Below are positions 44,301 through 47,179 of a stretch of DNA of 64,000 nucleotides, piece by piece (positions within the stretch are counted from its first letter, which is position 1; each line of letters begins with the position of its first letter). The position numbers and the translations under genes are program-made. The notes below the pieces were generated by a model. That model did not search any database and was not told the origin of the DNA. It saw nothing but the letters and a program-made list of their open reading frames with translations. The stretch comes from Myxocyprinus asiaticus. Its lineage: Eukaryota > Chordata > Actinopteri > Cypriniformes > Catostomidae. Location: NCBI RefSeq assembly GCF_019703515.2, contig NC_059346.1, forward strand, positions 55,688,001 through 55,752,000, read 5' to 3'.

Positions 44301-46640
44301 CCTACCACTGCTACGCATGATGATAGGCAGCTCCACCTGACGTTCCAGCCCGATGACCCCATCGCCTCAGCTCGTATCTCAATCCTGCCTTTCAGATATC
44401 TCGGCCTGGATGGAGGAACGCCACCTTAACCTTGCCAAGACATCTGGTGATCCCTGCTAACCCATTTGTTGACCACAACCTCACATTTCATCTTGATTCA
44501 ACAATACAAATGCCAACCAGGATAGCCAATAACCAGCTTTACTGACCAGCTAAACTTCACTCCCAGCATCTCTTCAACCGCCTGGTCCAGCAGGTACATG
44601 CTTTACAACATCAGGAAAATCAGACCCTTCCTGTCTGAATATGCTGCACAGCTCGTGGTCCAAGCTCTTGTCATATCAAGACTTGACTACTGCAATGCTC
44701 TGTTGGCTGGCCTCCCAGTTAGCATGATTAAGCCATAGCAGATGGTCCAGAATGTTGCGCTGCATCTGGTCTTCAATCAGCCAAAGAGGGCTCACGTAAC
44801 CCCCTCTTGATTTCACTCCATTGACTACATGTAGCTGCCCACATCAAATTTAAGGCTTTGACTTTGGCCTTCAGGACAGTTCATAGAAGAGTACATCATA
44901 CATTTAACTCACTCCTCCAGGTCTTTGTCCCCTCCCTGCGATCAAAGAATGAGCGGCACCTAGTGGTTCCATTGTGACGAGGCACAAAGTCAAATTATCA
45001 GATGATCTGTTTTTCAGTGGTGGAATGCGCTTCCAAACCCCACTCAATCTGTTGAGACCTTCACAACATTCAAAATAACAGCTGAAGACACATCTCTTCC
45101 ATGAGCACTTAATCATTCCACAAGCATAAGGCACTAACTTTTTATATTTAAAAATAAAATAAAAAAAACCTCTCCATGTCTGTTTCTTTCTTCTGTGTCT
45201 TTCTTCTGCTCTAACTTCTATACTACTCCAGCTACGATTAGAACTTGGCAGTGCGATACTGCGGATATTGTTGGCTTTTGTATGAAGAATTGATAATGTT
45301 AAGTCACTTTGGATAGAAGTGTCTGCTAAATGATTAAATGTAAATGCAATAAAAATTAGTGCATGTTAGTGTTAGTAAAAAAACAAAACATGGTATTATC
45401 ATGGTACTTGTTGCAGTGTACTTCCTGGTATTCTGTGCCTTTTGTGTCCCCAGTAAGAATGATGATCTTATTGCCTTAAAATGTTGAGCAATATCAATTT
45501 TAAAGCTATCTTTGACATAAATAACCCCATTTAAACTTTAAGCATATTAAAGTTGATTAAAATTTTTTTATTTGAAACATTTTACAGCATTTTAAACCAC
45601 CAAATATCACCATTTTTCCTATGGCAAGGCATGTGTATCCCAATATCATGATGAAGACTTACTATGAGTGATTGTTTTTTTTTTTTTGTTTTTTTTACAA
45701 AATTTTCACATTGTTGGGTATATCAGTAATAAGATTGTCAAAAACTGGTGACCAGTTGCAGCATCTGAAAACATTTTCCCTTATACATGTCTGTATGTTT
45801 TAACCTTAAATCTTCATGTTGGAAAAATAAAAACATTCATGATTATGTTATTTTTCAACGACCACCCGCATCAGCTTTCAGGCCCCAAAGACAGTGATGT
45901 GTCACAGTGAAATTGCATTAAACACAGGTCCTCTCACCTGTCTTCTTGCGTTGGGCCAAAATGACAAACCTTATGACCAAAATGTGAGCCTTTCACAGGC
46001 GCTGTGAAAACTCTGGGACGCAGCGTCTCTATACTGAACCCCCATGAATGGTCAGCCACTGGAATATACATGACAGAGAAATTTAGTGTACAGAAAATCT
46101 CTTTTGATAACAAACTAAACATATTCAAATGTCATCCAACCCTAATTGGATAAATTGGGGGGGGGGGGGGGGGGGATAATTTCTGTTTATCCAGGAAGAT
46201 CTTATTTGCCTATTAAAGGATTCTTGTCCACTTCTCAAGCAACAGTTTACAAAAACACATGTACAACAATAGATATACGGTTTGAGATGAAGTTAAAGGC
46301 TTTTTGGACAGTTTCTGGTTATAAAATGTTAAAGGAGCATGTCCATCACCTGCGGTCACTCTGCAAGGACAACTCATTCATACACTACAAATCACCTTAA
46401 AATTTTGCTAATTACAAGTAAATGCAAAAATAATGGAGAAAGGTTAAAAGGTTCTGAGAAAATGTATAATATCTTATGTTAAATGCCACTTGGTTTGGTA
46501 TTTTTTATCTAATAACATGACATTCCTACATGTTTAAGTGTGGCTTGAGCGTACAAATACTTTTTGGGGGCCACTGTATTTAAAAAAGGTAATAGACAAA
46601 AATTGCATGGTTACTTACACAAGAGAAATCCGAAAAACAT
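206..46640 (-). CDS. itgam-like: Integrin alpha subunit with I domain (leukocyte alphaM/alphaX/alphaL class), 26 exons, 3' end off the left edge
   Basis: The span is a discontinuous minus-strand gene; the exons are listed separately. Joined, they give 982 codons with all phases compatible. Order: signal peptide, first propeller blades, I domain at about residues 142-322, FG-GAP repeats to about 595, then thigh and calf regions. Family members are type I membrane proteins that pair with a beta subunit (beta2 for the leukocyte class) and bind ligands such as ICAMs or complement iC3b through the I domain. MIDAS residues are visible: D151, S153, S155, T222 and D253, with the regulatory isoleucine I323 before EGT. 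I-domain and post-I-domain wording resembles alphaM/alphaX most, while the YFGAELC and GAPLFY wording of exon 13 resembles alphaL, so orthology within the class is unresolved. Human alphaM is about 1,150 residues, so the missing part should be the last calf segment, the membrane helix and the tail. Confidence 0.93.
797..1478. mobile_element. Nonautonomous DNA transposon, about 680 bp, ends agggctgtcgac / ttgacagcgct
   Basis: The left end agggctgtcgacttaacgtg and the right end attgattgacagcgct are imperfect inverted repeats. The left part recurs at about 7802-8040 and the right part at about 12100-12235 and 23440-23580. No transposase is visible. Confidence 0.55.
1479..2291. other. Intron 25 sequence with a hairpin-like cgtccacttgcgtggac motif
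   Basis: No exon is seen. A short palindromic phrase, cgcgtccacttgcgtggaca at about 1654, is echoed by tgtccacatgtgtggacata near 2071. This suggests remnants of a transposon, but no family is recognisable. Confidence 0.3.
2292..2393 (-). CDS. itgam-like: Integrin alpha exon 25
   Basis: Acceptor ATAAAACTAG and donor GAAATA|GTGAGTTT, phase 0 to phase 0, 34 codons. It reads [20 protein letters not shown] then [10 protein letters not shown], matching VSNLGQRSLPISLVFLVPV...VIWDRPQV of alphaM. An unrelated open frame on the plus strand overlaps it. Confidence 0.87.
2688..2770. mobile_element. Tail fragment of an L2-type LINE or SINE
   Basis: The segment atgcatttggcagacgcttt plus aatccaaagcgatttacagt is the reverse complement of the conserved L2-type 3' tail, also found at 45300-45350. 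It is short and isolated. Confidence 0.6.
2895..2955 (-). CDS. itgam-like: Integrin alpha exon 24
   Basis: Acceptor TTTATATTTCAG and donor ATATG|GTAAAGG, phase 2 to phase 0. It reads [20 protein letters not shown], matching GVSTKYLNFTASENTSRVMQHQYQ of alphaM. Confidence 0.87.
3097..3183 (-). CDS. itgam-like: Integrin alpha exon 23
   Basis: Acceptor CCATTATAG and donor AGAGA|GTAAGT, phase 2 to phase 2. It reads [20 protein letters not shown] then LPINVVVRE, matching [25 protein letters not shown] of alphaM. Confidence 0.88.
3326..3405 (-). CDS. itgam-like: Integrin alpha exon 22
   Basis: Acceptor (T)n CCAAAG and donor AAAAG|GTCAGT, phase 0 to phase 2. It reads [20 protein letters not shown] then VNALVK, matching VTFNITFDVDSKASLGNKLLLKANV of alphaM. 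Confidence 0.87.
3512..3597. repeat. (AT)n microsatellite
   Basis: An almost pure AT dinucleotide run of about 80 bp lies in intron 21, next to exon 22. Confidence 0.95.
3882..3980 (-). CDS. itgam-like: Integrin alpha exon 21
   Basis: A long pyrimidine run ends in GCTGTAG as acceptor; the donor is AAG|GTTAGT, phase 0 to phase 0. The 33 codons include [20 protein letters not shown] and align loosely with the STSCSINHPIFPENSEV segment of alphaM around one cysteine. Another AG 12 nt downstream is also in frame and would remove only four residues. Confidence 0.72.
4056..4729. mobile_element. Foldback MITE, TTAA-flanked, about 670 bp
   Basis: Long imperfect inverted arms of about 290 bp: ttaaaggtaaagttcaccca on the left and gggtgaactataactttaa on the right. 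The arms include paired phrases such as catcccagatgtgtatgac and its complement near 4660-4680. Both ends carry TTAA. Further copies lie at 5981-7801 (interrupted), 36190-36482 (half) and 57051-57645. No coding capacity is seen. Confidence 0.85.
5338..5470 (-). CDS. itgam-like: Integrin alpha exon 20
   Basis: Acceptor TCTCTTTTTCAG, phase 2 to phase 0. Residues 772-816 read [20 protein letters not shown] then LSFTRVKA, equivalent to FNVTVTVRNDGEDSYRTQVTFFFP...YRKV. The donor AAAGCG|GTCAGA is the best in-phase site; the reading frame closes with TAA shortly beyond it. Confidence 0.87.
5570..5643 (-). CDS. itgam-like: Integrin alpha exon 19 (CGxDxxC segment)
   Basis: Acceptor TGTGTTTTTCAG and donor GTGAG|GTTTGT, phase 0 to phase 2. 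It reads [20 protein letters not shown], matching FPFEKNCGNDNICQDDLSIT of alphaM, a hallmark disulfide segment between thigh and calf-1. Confidence 0.93.
5716..5749. repeat. (TG)n microsatellite
   Basis: A dinucleotide run just upstream of exon 19; read on the minus strand it is (CA)n. Confidence 0.9.
6071..7595. mobile_element. hAT-like nonautonomous element, about 1.5 kb
   Basis: Ends are cagtggcgggccgtg and the inverted match aatcggcactg. The flanking 8-mers cttttatg and tttttatt sit exactly where the interrupted MITE should have one copy and agree at 6 of 8 positions, as expected for an old 8-bp target duplication. No transposase frame is apparent. It contains a further MITE at 6454-6958. 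Confidence 0.75.
6454..6958. mobile_element. MITE, about 505 bp, TIR tgctgcgttcattcaagttgg
   Basis: The left end tgctgcgttcattcaagttgg pairs with the right end ccgagttgaatggacgcagca. It lies wholly within the hAT-like element, so it is the youngest layer of this nest or was captured by it. A target duplication is not clear. Confidence 0.72.
7802..8040. mobile_element. Left-end fragment of the ctgtcgacttaacgtg DNA element
   Basis: The phrase tttcgatttaacgtgttaatt and the internal segments agggggcagtcagtcag and caggcaacaaaccgcac resemble the left part of the element at 797-1478. The right end is absent. Confidence 0.5.
8088..8216 (-). CDS. itgam-like: Integrin alpha exon 18
   Basis: Acceptor TTTCAAAACAG and donor ATG|GTCAGT, phase 0 to phase 0, 43 codons. 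It reads [15 protein letters not shown] and GLRPVLSPD, matching the DPVSPIVLRLNFSLVG and NLRPVLAED stretch of alphaM. The N-glycosylation site NVT sits where NFS is in human. Confidence 0.9.
8939..9099 (-). CDS. itgam-like: Integrin alpha exon 17
   Basis: Acceptor TGTGTTTTGCAG and donor CCA|GTCAGT, phase 1 to phase 0. Residues 651-704 contain [17 protein letters not shown] and [12 protein letters not shown], equivalent to VVTYDLALDSG and TQTCETLKLQLP of alphaM. An alternative GT four bases downstream would break the phase with exon 18. Confidence 0.88.
9288..9448 (-). CDS. itgam-like: Integrin alpha exon 16 (start of thigh region)
   Basis: Acceptor CATTTTAACAG and donor CAAG|GTGAGTT, phase 2 to phase 1. 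Residues 597-651 include [19 protein letters not shown] and [14 protein letters not shown], matching SQPVLRVKAIMEFNP...VRVCLHVQK of alphaM. It has potential N-glycosylation sites NVT and NSS. Confidence 0.9.
9784..9999. mobile_element. Small MITE, about 215 bp, ends cagctgaaaaggccagc
   Basis: The left end cagctgaaaaggccagc pairs with the right end gctggtcttttcagctg. The interior is rich in accagc/gctggt repeats. A related degraded stretch lies at 61775-61940. Confidence 0.72.
10078..11645. mobile_element. DNA transposon (tccacactagtt...gcgtttt family), halves separated by about 1 kb
   Basis: Left half 10078-10400 and right half 11395-11645 match the two halves of the copy at 34650-35540 (phrases gaaaacgcttaaatctcc, gtgaaaaattgcc, tggaaggccaaaacatagag). 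Between them lies about 1 kb without recognisable coding sequence. It may be an internal region lost in the other copy or a later insertion. A 158-residue open frame here crosses the element boundary and is not a gene. Confidence 0.65.
11846..11976 (-). CDS. itgam-like: Integrin alpha exon 15 (FG-GAP repeat 7) with a GC donor
   Basis: Acceptor CATGTGTAG, phase 0 to phase 2. Residues 554-597 contain [19 protein letters not shown] then TDVVVGS, the last propeller repeat with loop D576...D580...D584. No GT donor fits the phase. CTCAG|GCAAGTG is the classic GC-AG donor context and yields a junction VLR-TQPVM that aligns with VLLRSQPVLRV of alphaM. Confidence 0.92.
12100..12235. mobile_element. 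Right-end fragment of the ctgtcgacttaacgtg DNA element
   Basis: The segment cttataataaatctatcttg through tttttatcgattgacagcc matches the right end of the element at 797-1478. Confidence 0.5.
12280..12480 (-). CDS. itgam-like: Integrin alpha exon 14 (FG-GAP repeat 6)
   Basis: Acceptor ATCACATTAG and donor CAG|GTAGGG, phase 0 to phase 0. Residues 487-553 contain [20 protein letters not shown] followed by ELAVGAP, a complete FG-GAP repeat with the loop D514-x-N516-x-D518. The last loop position is Glu522 rather than the usual Asp. [15 protein letters not shown] strand follows, as in alphaL. Confidence 0.95.
12650..12835. repeat. catggta-rich interspersed repeat
   Basis: A stretch with repeated accatggta / taccatgg motifs in both orientations. 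Similar sequence occurs at 43120-43320 and around 45390 and 47180. It is probably a MITE family; ends were not resolved. Confidence 0.5.
12928..13053 (-). CDS. itgam-like: Integrin alpha exon 13 (FG-GAP repeat 5, calcium loop lost)
   Basis: Acceptor CTGTCTGCAG and donor GAG|GTAAGTC, phase 0 to phase 0. Residues 445-486 read [20 protein letters not shown] then [19 protein letters not shown]. The FG and GAP parts are clear, but where human alphaL and alphaM have a DxDxxxxxx calcium loop this protein has only VLSVSG, about five residues shorter and without any aspartate. The exon is otherwise intact and in frame. Confidence 0.92.
13139..14460. mobile_element. TTAA-flanked DNA element, about 1.3 kb (piggyBac-like ends)
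   Basis: The left end ttaaaggggtcatgtcatga pairs with the right end tttcatgacccctttaa. TTAA at each end is the target site used by piggyBac and some other superfamilies. No transposase is readable. A shorter relative lies at 32905-33194. Confidence 0.75.
14732..15390. mobile_element. Foldback MITE with long inverted arms, about 660 bp
   Basis: The left arm gaatattctgggttcaatac / aagttaagctcagttgacag pairs with the right arm ctgtcgactgagcttaactt / gtactaaaccaggaatatc. Inner pairs such as cttacaatggaagtgaatag also match their complements near 15190. Poly(A) and (AT)n/(T)n tracts separate paired segments. It is a potential large hairpin. Confidence 0.85.
15530..15678 (-). CDS. itgam-like: Integrin alpha exon 12 (GAPR segment)
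   Basis: Acceptor CCCACTGCAG and donor CAA|GTACAT, phase 1 to phase 0. Residues 395-444 read [20 protein letters not shown] then [10 protein letters not shown], matching YAAAIILRN..QSLVLGAPRYQHIGLVAMF. The donor is weaker than most in this gene, but the phase fits both neighbours. Confidence 0.9.
16510..16645 (-). CDS. itgam-like: Integrin alpha exon 11
   Basis: Acceptor TATTACTGTAG and donor CTGG|GTAAGA, phase 0 to phase 1. Residues 350-395 contain [17 protein letters not shown] and DIRDSYLG, equivalent to TVGSYDWAGGVFLY and MNDAYLG of alphaM, with potential N-glycosylation sites NSS and NAT. It is 5.9 kb from exon 10 because a Gypsy element and a MITE plus SINE occupy the intron. Confidence 0.93.
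16749..17482. mobile_element. MITE (tagcacacatacat ends) interrupted by a SINE
   Basis: Left end tagcacacatacat, right end atgtacgtgtactata. Apart from the SINE at 16859-17302 it matches, in reverse orientation, the uninterrupted copy at 48830-49103. Confidence 0.82.
16859..17302 (+). mobile_element. tRNA-derived SINE, about 440 bp, with 11-bp target duplication
   Basis: The head resembles a tRNA gene: ggcctgggtagctcagcgag (A-box region) and gagttcgaatccagg (B-box). A tRNA-unrelated body and the tail ggggagaaaaggggag plus poly(A) follow. The 11-mer atcagatttac flanks both sides (16848-16858 and 17303-17313). The pol III promoter boxes look intact. A second copy is at 34935-35301. Confidence 0.9.
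18147..18477 (+). repeat. 5' LTR of the Gypsy element
   Basis: Shares phrases such as aaggacatccacctgagatg and ttgagttgattaaaagacat with the 3' LTR. It differs by substitutions and small indels: it lacks about 25 bp present in the 3' copy, including cgaacg in the R-like region. Confidence 0.88.
18490..19180 (+). pseudogene. gag of the Gypsy element (SCAN-like region and zinc knuckle), frameshifted
   Basis: One frame (from 18481) covers [21 protein letters not shown] second (from 18710) covers [20 protein letters not shown] then [10 protein letters not shown], which resembles the SCAN-type domain known to derive from Gmr1-like gag. A third frame gives [14 protein letters not shown], a CCHC knuckle with its second cysteine changed to tyrosine. 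Confidence 0.75.
19236..19626 (+). pseudogene. Retroviral-type aspartic protease region and integrase zinc-finger start
   Basis: The frame contains [20 protein letters not shown], with DSG in place of the common D-S/T-G active-site triad, and later HSPMAGHLV, the first half of the integrase HHCC finger. The frame stops at 19625-19627. No RT motif lies between protease and integrase. Confidence 0.7.
19628..20430 (+). pseudogene. Integrase of the Gypsy element, two in-frame stops
   Basis: CAICHKCQ completes the HHCC finger. The core contains [15 protein letters not shown], then [10 protein letters not shown] and [15 protein letters not shown], which supply the D, D and E catalytic positions. 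Stops occur at about 19865 and 20224. A GPY-like C-terminal stretch ([19 protein letters not shown] wording) follows near 20490-20560. Confidence 0.85.
20670..21340 (+). pseudogene. Reverse transcriptase start fused to the RNase H end (internal deletion)
   Basis: After the integrase come [20 protein letters not shown] and [18 protein letters not shown], then [11 protein letters not shown] and a stop. Shortly after, another frame reads [20 protein letters not shown] then DFLSRKGG, the end of RNase H. The palm motif YxDD and most of RNase H are missing. Two copies of gggggttgggcagt (20870 and 21303) bracket the region. Confidence 0.8.
21356..21711 (+). repeat. 3' LTR of the Gypsy element
   Basis: About 356 bp, starting TGTGGAGGTG and ending CATCTGTTACA. 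The divergence from the 5' LTR shows the insertion is not recent. Confidence 0.88.
21842..22480. other. Intron 10 sequence between the Gypsy element and exon 10
   Basis: It starts with ttaaagctgttgtgtgtcat, resembling a TTAA-type MITE end, but no matching right end was found. Phrases such as cgctgatcgtttcgctatca are repeated loosely near 22440. No exon is seen. Confidence 0.3.
22588..22661 (-). CDS. itgam-like: Integrin alpha exon 10 (return to the beta-propeller)
   Basis: Acceptor CTCTCTTTAG, after a (GA)n tract on the plus strand that supplies the pyrimidine run, and donor AAG|GTCAGT, phase 1 to phase 0. It reads [18 protein letters not shown], matching GTQTGSSSSFEHEMSQEGF of alphaM. Confidence 0.93.
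22666..22725. repeat. (GA)n microsatellite abutting exon 10
   Basis: An imperfect GA run of 60 bp begins 5 bp from exon 10. On the minus strand it is a TC-rich tract that acts as the polypyrimidine tract of the exon 10 acceptor. Confidence 0.95.
22798..22930 (-). CDS. itgam-like: Integrin alpha exon 9 (end of I domain)
   Basis: Acceptor CTTCTTCAG and donor GAAG|GTACAGAG, phase 0 to phase 1. Residues 281-325 include [13 protein letters not shown] and [12 protein letters not shown], close to ELNTIASKP...NQLREKIFAIEG of alphaM. I323 matches the invariant isoleucine that regulates the I-domain conformation. Confidence 0.95.
23059..23209 (-). CDS. itgam-like: Integrin alpha exon 8 (I domain, ITDG)
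   Basis: Acceptor TTCTGTCTCAG and donor GGG|GTAAAC, phase 2 to phase 0. Residues 230-280 contain [20 protein letters not shown] and [17 protein letters not shown]253 of ITDG is the fifth MIDAS ligand. The wording matches the LVVITDGE...VIP.A...GV segment of alphaM. Confidence 0.96.
23616..23761 (-). CDS. itgam-like: Integrin alpha exon 7 (I domain, MIDAS threonine)
   Basis: Acceptor CTATTTCAG and donor GTGTT|GTGAGTG, phase 0 to phase 2. Residues 182-230 include [19 protein letters not shown] and [13 protein letters not shown]222 is the expected MIDAS threonine, equivalent to the THTATGI segment of alphaM. Confidence 0.95.
23832..23965 (-). CDS. itgam-like: Integrin alpha exon 6 (I domain, MIDAS DxSxS)
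   Basis: Acceptor TGTGTTTTCAG and donor CCCAG|GTTTGT, phase 1 to phase 0. Residues 137-181 carry [17 protein letters not shown], in which D151, S153 and S155 form the metal-ion-dependent adhesion site motif DxSxS. The exon also holds the first strand and helix of the I domain. Confidence 0.97.
24772..25571 (+). pseudogene. gag-like ORF of the DIRS element
   Basis: Frames from 24772 and 25074 contain [20 protein letters not shown] and [20 protein letters not shown] then [11 protein letters not shown], the wording of the DIRS first ORF in fish. They are joined by a frameshift near 25080. Confidence 0.62.
25690..26330 (+). pseudogene. Reverse transcriptase fragment of the DIRS element
   Basis: [20 protein letters not shown] and then [20 protein letters not shown] are the two best conserved DIRS RT blocks. 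The following YxDD palm block is missing and replaced by a jump to [20 protein letters not shown], the RT/RNase H linker. Several frameshifts are present. Confidence 0.82.
26690..27324 (+). pseudogene. Tyrosine recombinase of the DIRS element, first part
   Basis: The frame from 26597 contains [19 protein letters not shown] and [20 protein letters not shown]. The frame from 27061 contains [20 protein letters not shown] and [22 protein letters not shown] carries the conserved H-x-x-R pair of tyrosine recombinases. The reading frame is cut at 27325-27332 by an insertion. Confidence 0.82.
27333..28092. mobile_element. hAT-like insertion inside the DIRS recombinase, 8-bp duplication
   Basis: The 8-mer aggggtgt is present at 27325-27332 and 28093-28100, exactly where the recombinase should read RGVSLTD continuously. 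The inserted 760 bp start aacaatccatctatctggat and contain repeated atcgatgcatcgatt motifs. Terminal inverted repeats are degraded. Confidence 0.7.
28101..28281 (+). pseudogene. Tyrosine recombinase of the DIRS element, C-terminal part
   Basis: Directly after the duplicated 8-mer the frame reads [20 protein letters not shown] then [11 protein letters not shown], the conserved W-S-x-P-x-T-F-x-x-x-Y/F end of DIRS recombinases. The catalytic tyrosine position reads F (TFTRFNN), though Y-F exchange there needs an alignment to confirm. Confidence 0.78.
28305..31150 (+). mobile_element. L1-type LINE, internally deleted copy A
   Basis: It starts inside ORF1 (attcgacaagagagaagtgt, matching copy B at 53270-53300). 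The inter-ORF region carries a tandem duplication of about 239 bp (28500-28738 and 28739-28930). RT then reads [20 protein letters not shown] and [16 protein letters not shown], with YAED in place of YADD. The ORF2 C-terminal region runs to about 30975. The endonuclease domain is deleted. An AT-rich 3' tail ends near 31150. Confidence 0.82.
29172..30975 (+). pseudogene. L1 ORF2 remnant (RT palm and C-terminal region)
   Basis: Frames from 29215, 29441, 30069 and 30783 give consecutive L1 ORF2 pieces: [13 protein letters not shown], then [20 protein letters not shown], then [15 protein letters not shown], ending [17 protein letters not shown] and a stop. Frameshifts separate them. The pieces from 30069 onward match copy B at 51516-52091 on the other strand. 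Confidence 0.82.
32303..32400. repeat. (CA)n(TA)n compound microsatellite
   Basis: A (CA) run of about 22 bp is followed by about 75 bp of TA repeats, 60 bp downstream of exon 5 in gene orientation. Confidence 0.95.
32463..32577 (-). CDS. itgam-like: Integrin alpha exon 5 (ACGP motif before the I domain)
   Basis: Acceptor TCTCTCTTTCAG and donor CCAAG|GTATC, phase 0 to phase 1. Residues 99-137 begin [20 protein letters not shown], matching the ACGP..H.C......GLC segment that precedes the I domain in leukocyte integrins. Confidence 0.93.
32905..33194. mobile_element. Short TTAA-type MITE related to 13139-14460
   Basis: The right end acatgacccctttaa matches that of the larger element. The left end caggggtactattatg is diverged. 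It contains a long poly(A) run. Confidence 0.5.
34273..34328 (-). CDS. itgam-like: Integrin alpha exon 4
   Basis: A 56-nt exon with acceptor CTTATAG and donor ATT|GTAAGTAA, phase 1 to phase 0. Residues 80-98 read [19 protein letters not shown], which lines up with the VNMSLGLSLA segment of alphaM. It lies 9.1 kb from exon 3 because of repeats in intron 3. Confidence 0.88.
34650..35540. mobile_element. DNA transposon of the 10078-11645 family, inserted in the Tc1 element
   Basis: The left half has gaaaacgcttaaatccccta and the right half tggaaggccaaaacgtagag plus aaaaagatgcat. The Tc1 sequence is broken at gcttca / cagttaatg and resumes without loss, with tca on both sides. A SINE separates the halves. 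Confidence 0.75.
34935..35301 (+). mobile_element. tRNA-derived SINE, second copy, 3' end lost
   Basis: The same head as the copy at 16859 (gcctgggtagctcagcgag, gagttcgaatccagg), ending at cggattgaggcaagtcact without the final poly(A) section. No target duplication is clear. Confidence 0.85.
35552..35930 (+). pseudogene. Tc1-family transposase N-terminal part (paired HTH region)
   Basis: The frame from 35673 contains [20 protein letters not shown] and [12 protein letters not shown] then [20 protein letters not shown]. This is the DNA-binding half of a Tc1-like transposase. The frame before it (about 35552-35672) carries [12 protein letters not shown] wording out of frame. The stop at 35928 is followed by the element's inverted repeat, so no catalytic domain exists in this copy. 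Confidence 0.78.
36190..36482. mobile_element. Half copy of the TTAA foldback MITE
   Basis: Contains tctcacccaaaaccaattgg, attactcttatgctgcattt and a ccctttaa end as in the right arm at 4480-4729. The left arm is missing. Confidence 0.65.
36650..37330. repeat. Tandem repeat, about 85-bp unit (aacaacttagcaacagcatag)
   Basis: Phrases acacagaaaacaacttagca and cctagaaaaccc / caactgcagagtaatgtg recur at spacing near 85 bp around 36770, 36857 and 36941, becoming irregular on both sides. About eight units. Confidence 0.85.
37958..38584 (+). mobile_element. DNA transposon with a MADF-type exon, inserted in the minisatellite
   Basis: Inverted ends gctgttcacactgccag and ctggcagtgtgaacgcagc, flanked by ttaa on both sides, interrupt the 33-bp array. 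It carries one plausible coding exon (38218-38348). PIF/Harbinger elements commonly encode a Myb/MADF-like accessory protein, so that superfamily is my inference; the 4-bp ttaa flank is not its usual 3-bp target. Confidence 0.7.
38218..38348 (+). CDS. MADF/Myb-like domain exon of a DNA transposon
   Basis: It starts [20 protein letters not shown] and continues [20 protein letters not shown], the pattern of the first half of a MADF domain (L-I-x-x-V/I, P-x-L-Y-D, Y-R-D, A-W-x-x-V). Frame-compatible donor CCAA|GTAGGT follows. No second exon is found within the element, so it is probably a remnant. Confidence 0.62.
41961..43080. other. Intron 3 sequence with an acttgagta-type repeat
   Basis: Around 42370-42560 there is a stretch with agtaaaagtatcaattttct and actcaagtataaatattt followed by tacttcgttgctatacacct, which reads like an interspersed repeat end. 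No exon is seen in the rest. Confidence 0.35.
43110..43320. repeat. catggta-rich interspersed repeat
   Basis: Many accatggt / taccatg motifs in both orientations, like 12650-12835. It lies next to exon 3. Confidence 0.5.
43447..43541 (-). CDS. itgam-like: Integrin alpha exon 3 (propeller blade 1-2, VTAP motif)
   Basis: Acceptor TTTATGTCTATAG and donor AAAG|GTGAGG, phase 2 to phase 1. Residues 48-80 read [20 protein letters not shown], equivalent to the VVVGAP...GSLYQC segment of alphaM. It has a potential N-glycosylation site (NGT) and two cysteines in the expected place. Confidence 0.92.
43985..45355 (+). mobile_element. L2-type LINE, 5'-truncated
   Basis: Plus-strand wording [17 protein letters not shown] near 44075-44130 is the RT motif [11 protein letters not shown]. 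Further on come [18 protein letters not shown] (about 44670) and QPKRAHVTP (about 44780), typical of the ORF2 end of L2/Rex-like elements. The 3' tail ctttggatagaagtgtctgc followed by taaatg repeats marks the end. Many stops and frameshifts. Confidence 0.8.
45390..45525. repeat. Direct repeat, copy 1 (flanks integrin exons 1 and 2)
   Basis: Sequence from ggtattatcatggtacttgt through gccttaaaatgttgagcaat is repeated almost exactly at 47180-47310. The two copies are in the same orientation and bracket exons 1-2. Confidence 0.85.
45938..46058 (-). CDS. itgam-like: Integrin alpha exon 2 (propeller blade 1)
   Basis: Acceptor TATATTCCAG and donor CAG|GTGAGAGG, entering in phase 1 and leaving in phase 2. 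Residues 8-48 read [17 protein letters not shown] then [10 protein letters not shown], matching the FNLD...FG.SV.. start of leukocyte integrin alpha chains. Confidence 0.88.
46140..46580. mobile_element. Tc1-like MITE fragment and (G)n tract in intron 1
   Basis: A 16-18 base G run at about 46158 is followed by AT-rich sequence ending gtacaaatactttttggggg and ccactgta, the inverted form of the acagtggcctcaaaaagtat end seen at 58151. The left inverted repeat is not clear. Confidence 0.5.
46619..46640 (-). CDS. itgam-like: Integrin alpha exon 1 (start codon and signal peptide)
   Basis: The exon ends at donor T|GTAAGTAA in phase 1 and joins exon 2 to read MFFGFLLLADHSWG, a short hydrophobic leader followed by the mature-like start FSIETLRP. 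I chose the ATG nearest the hydrophobic core. An in-frame ATG further upstream (MSIYLSK...) would place a charged stretch before the core and is less likely. The 5' UTR boundary is not visible. Confidence 0.62.
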
Positions 46641-46895
46641 ATCCAGAAATGTCACTTGTTTTAAGCGAGAGATCCAGCACGCTTTCGATTCACCTGATTT
46701 AGATAGATAAATACTCATATTTAAAAGCAAAACAGAACATAAAGACAAATGAATGACTTTAGTCAAAGCAACTTTCAAAAAAATGACGATCTGTGGCAGT
46801 TGGAAGTTCTGCAATTTAAGAGAAGTGATGCAACATCTGATGTCAGTAATCATGTGGGGGAGTGCAGCTCAGAGAAATTTCACTGAAGGGAGATG

Positions 46896-46903
46896 AAACC
46901 GCA
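46896..46903 (-). promoter_or_regulatory. RUNX-type motif (TGCGGTTT) upstream of the integrin start
   Basis: The minus strand reads TGCGGTTT about 256 bp upstream of the proposed start codon. RUNX sites are known in promoters of leukocyte integrin alpha genes, but an 8-mer can occur by chance and no TATA box or defined start site is visible nearby. I infer a possible promoter element only. Confidence 0.22.
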
Positions 46904-47179
46904 CGAACACTTGAACAGCCCACCACCAGCCAGTGTGAGATGAAGATCAGAGAAAGTGAAGAGTAGCCTACCTATCGTGTGTTCTCTATCAAGTTTCCAC
47001 TGCCACCATGTGTAATGAGAACATCCTGCCCTGGTCCCCTTGCAAAAGGACTGTGTCCTTTTACTGTACATGGCACTGGATGATTATCATATTCATGTGA
47101 AGTGGTATTTAAATGGTACTTTAATTCAAAGAACTATTACAATGATTCATGTCCCAAAAAATCTGGTAGTACCAAAATA

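Noticed and set aside
44098..44340. Stand-alone protein in the 44 kb region
   Set aside because: The frame is part of a degraded L2-type RT; the key motif AAFDTVNH begins just before it.
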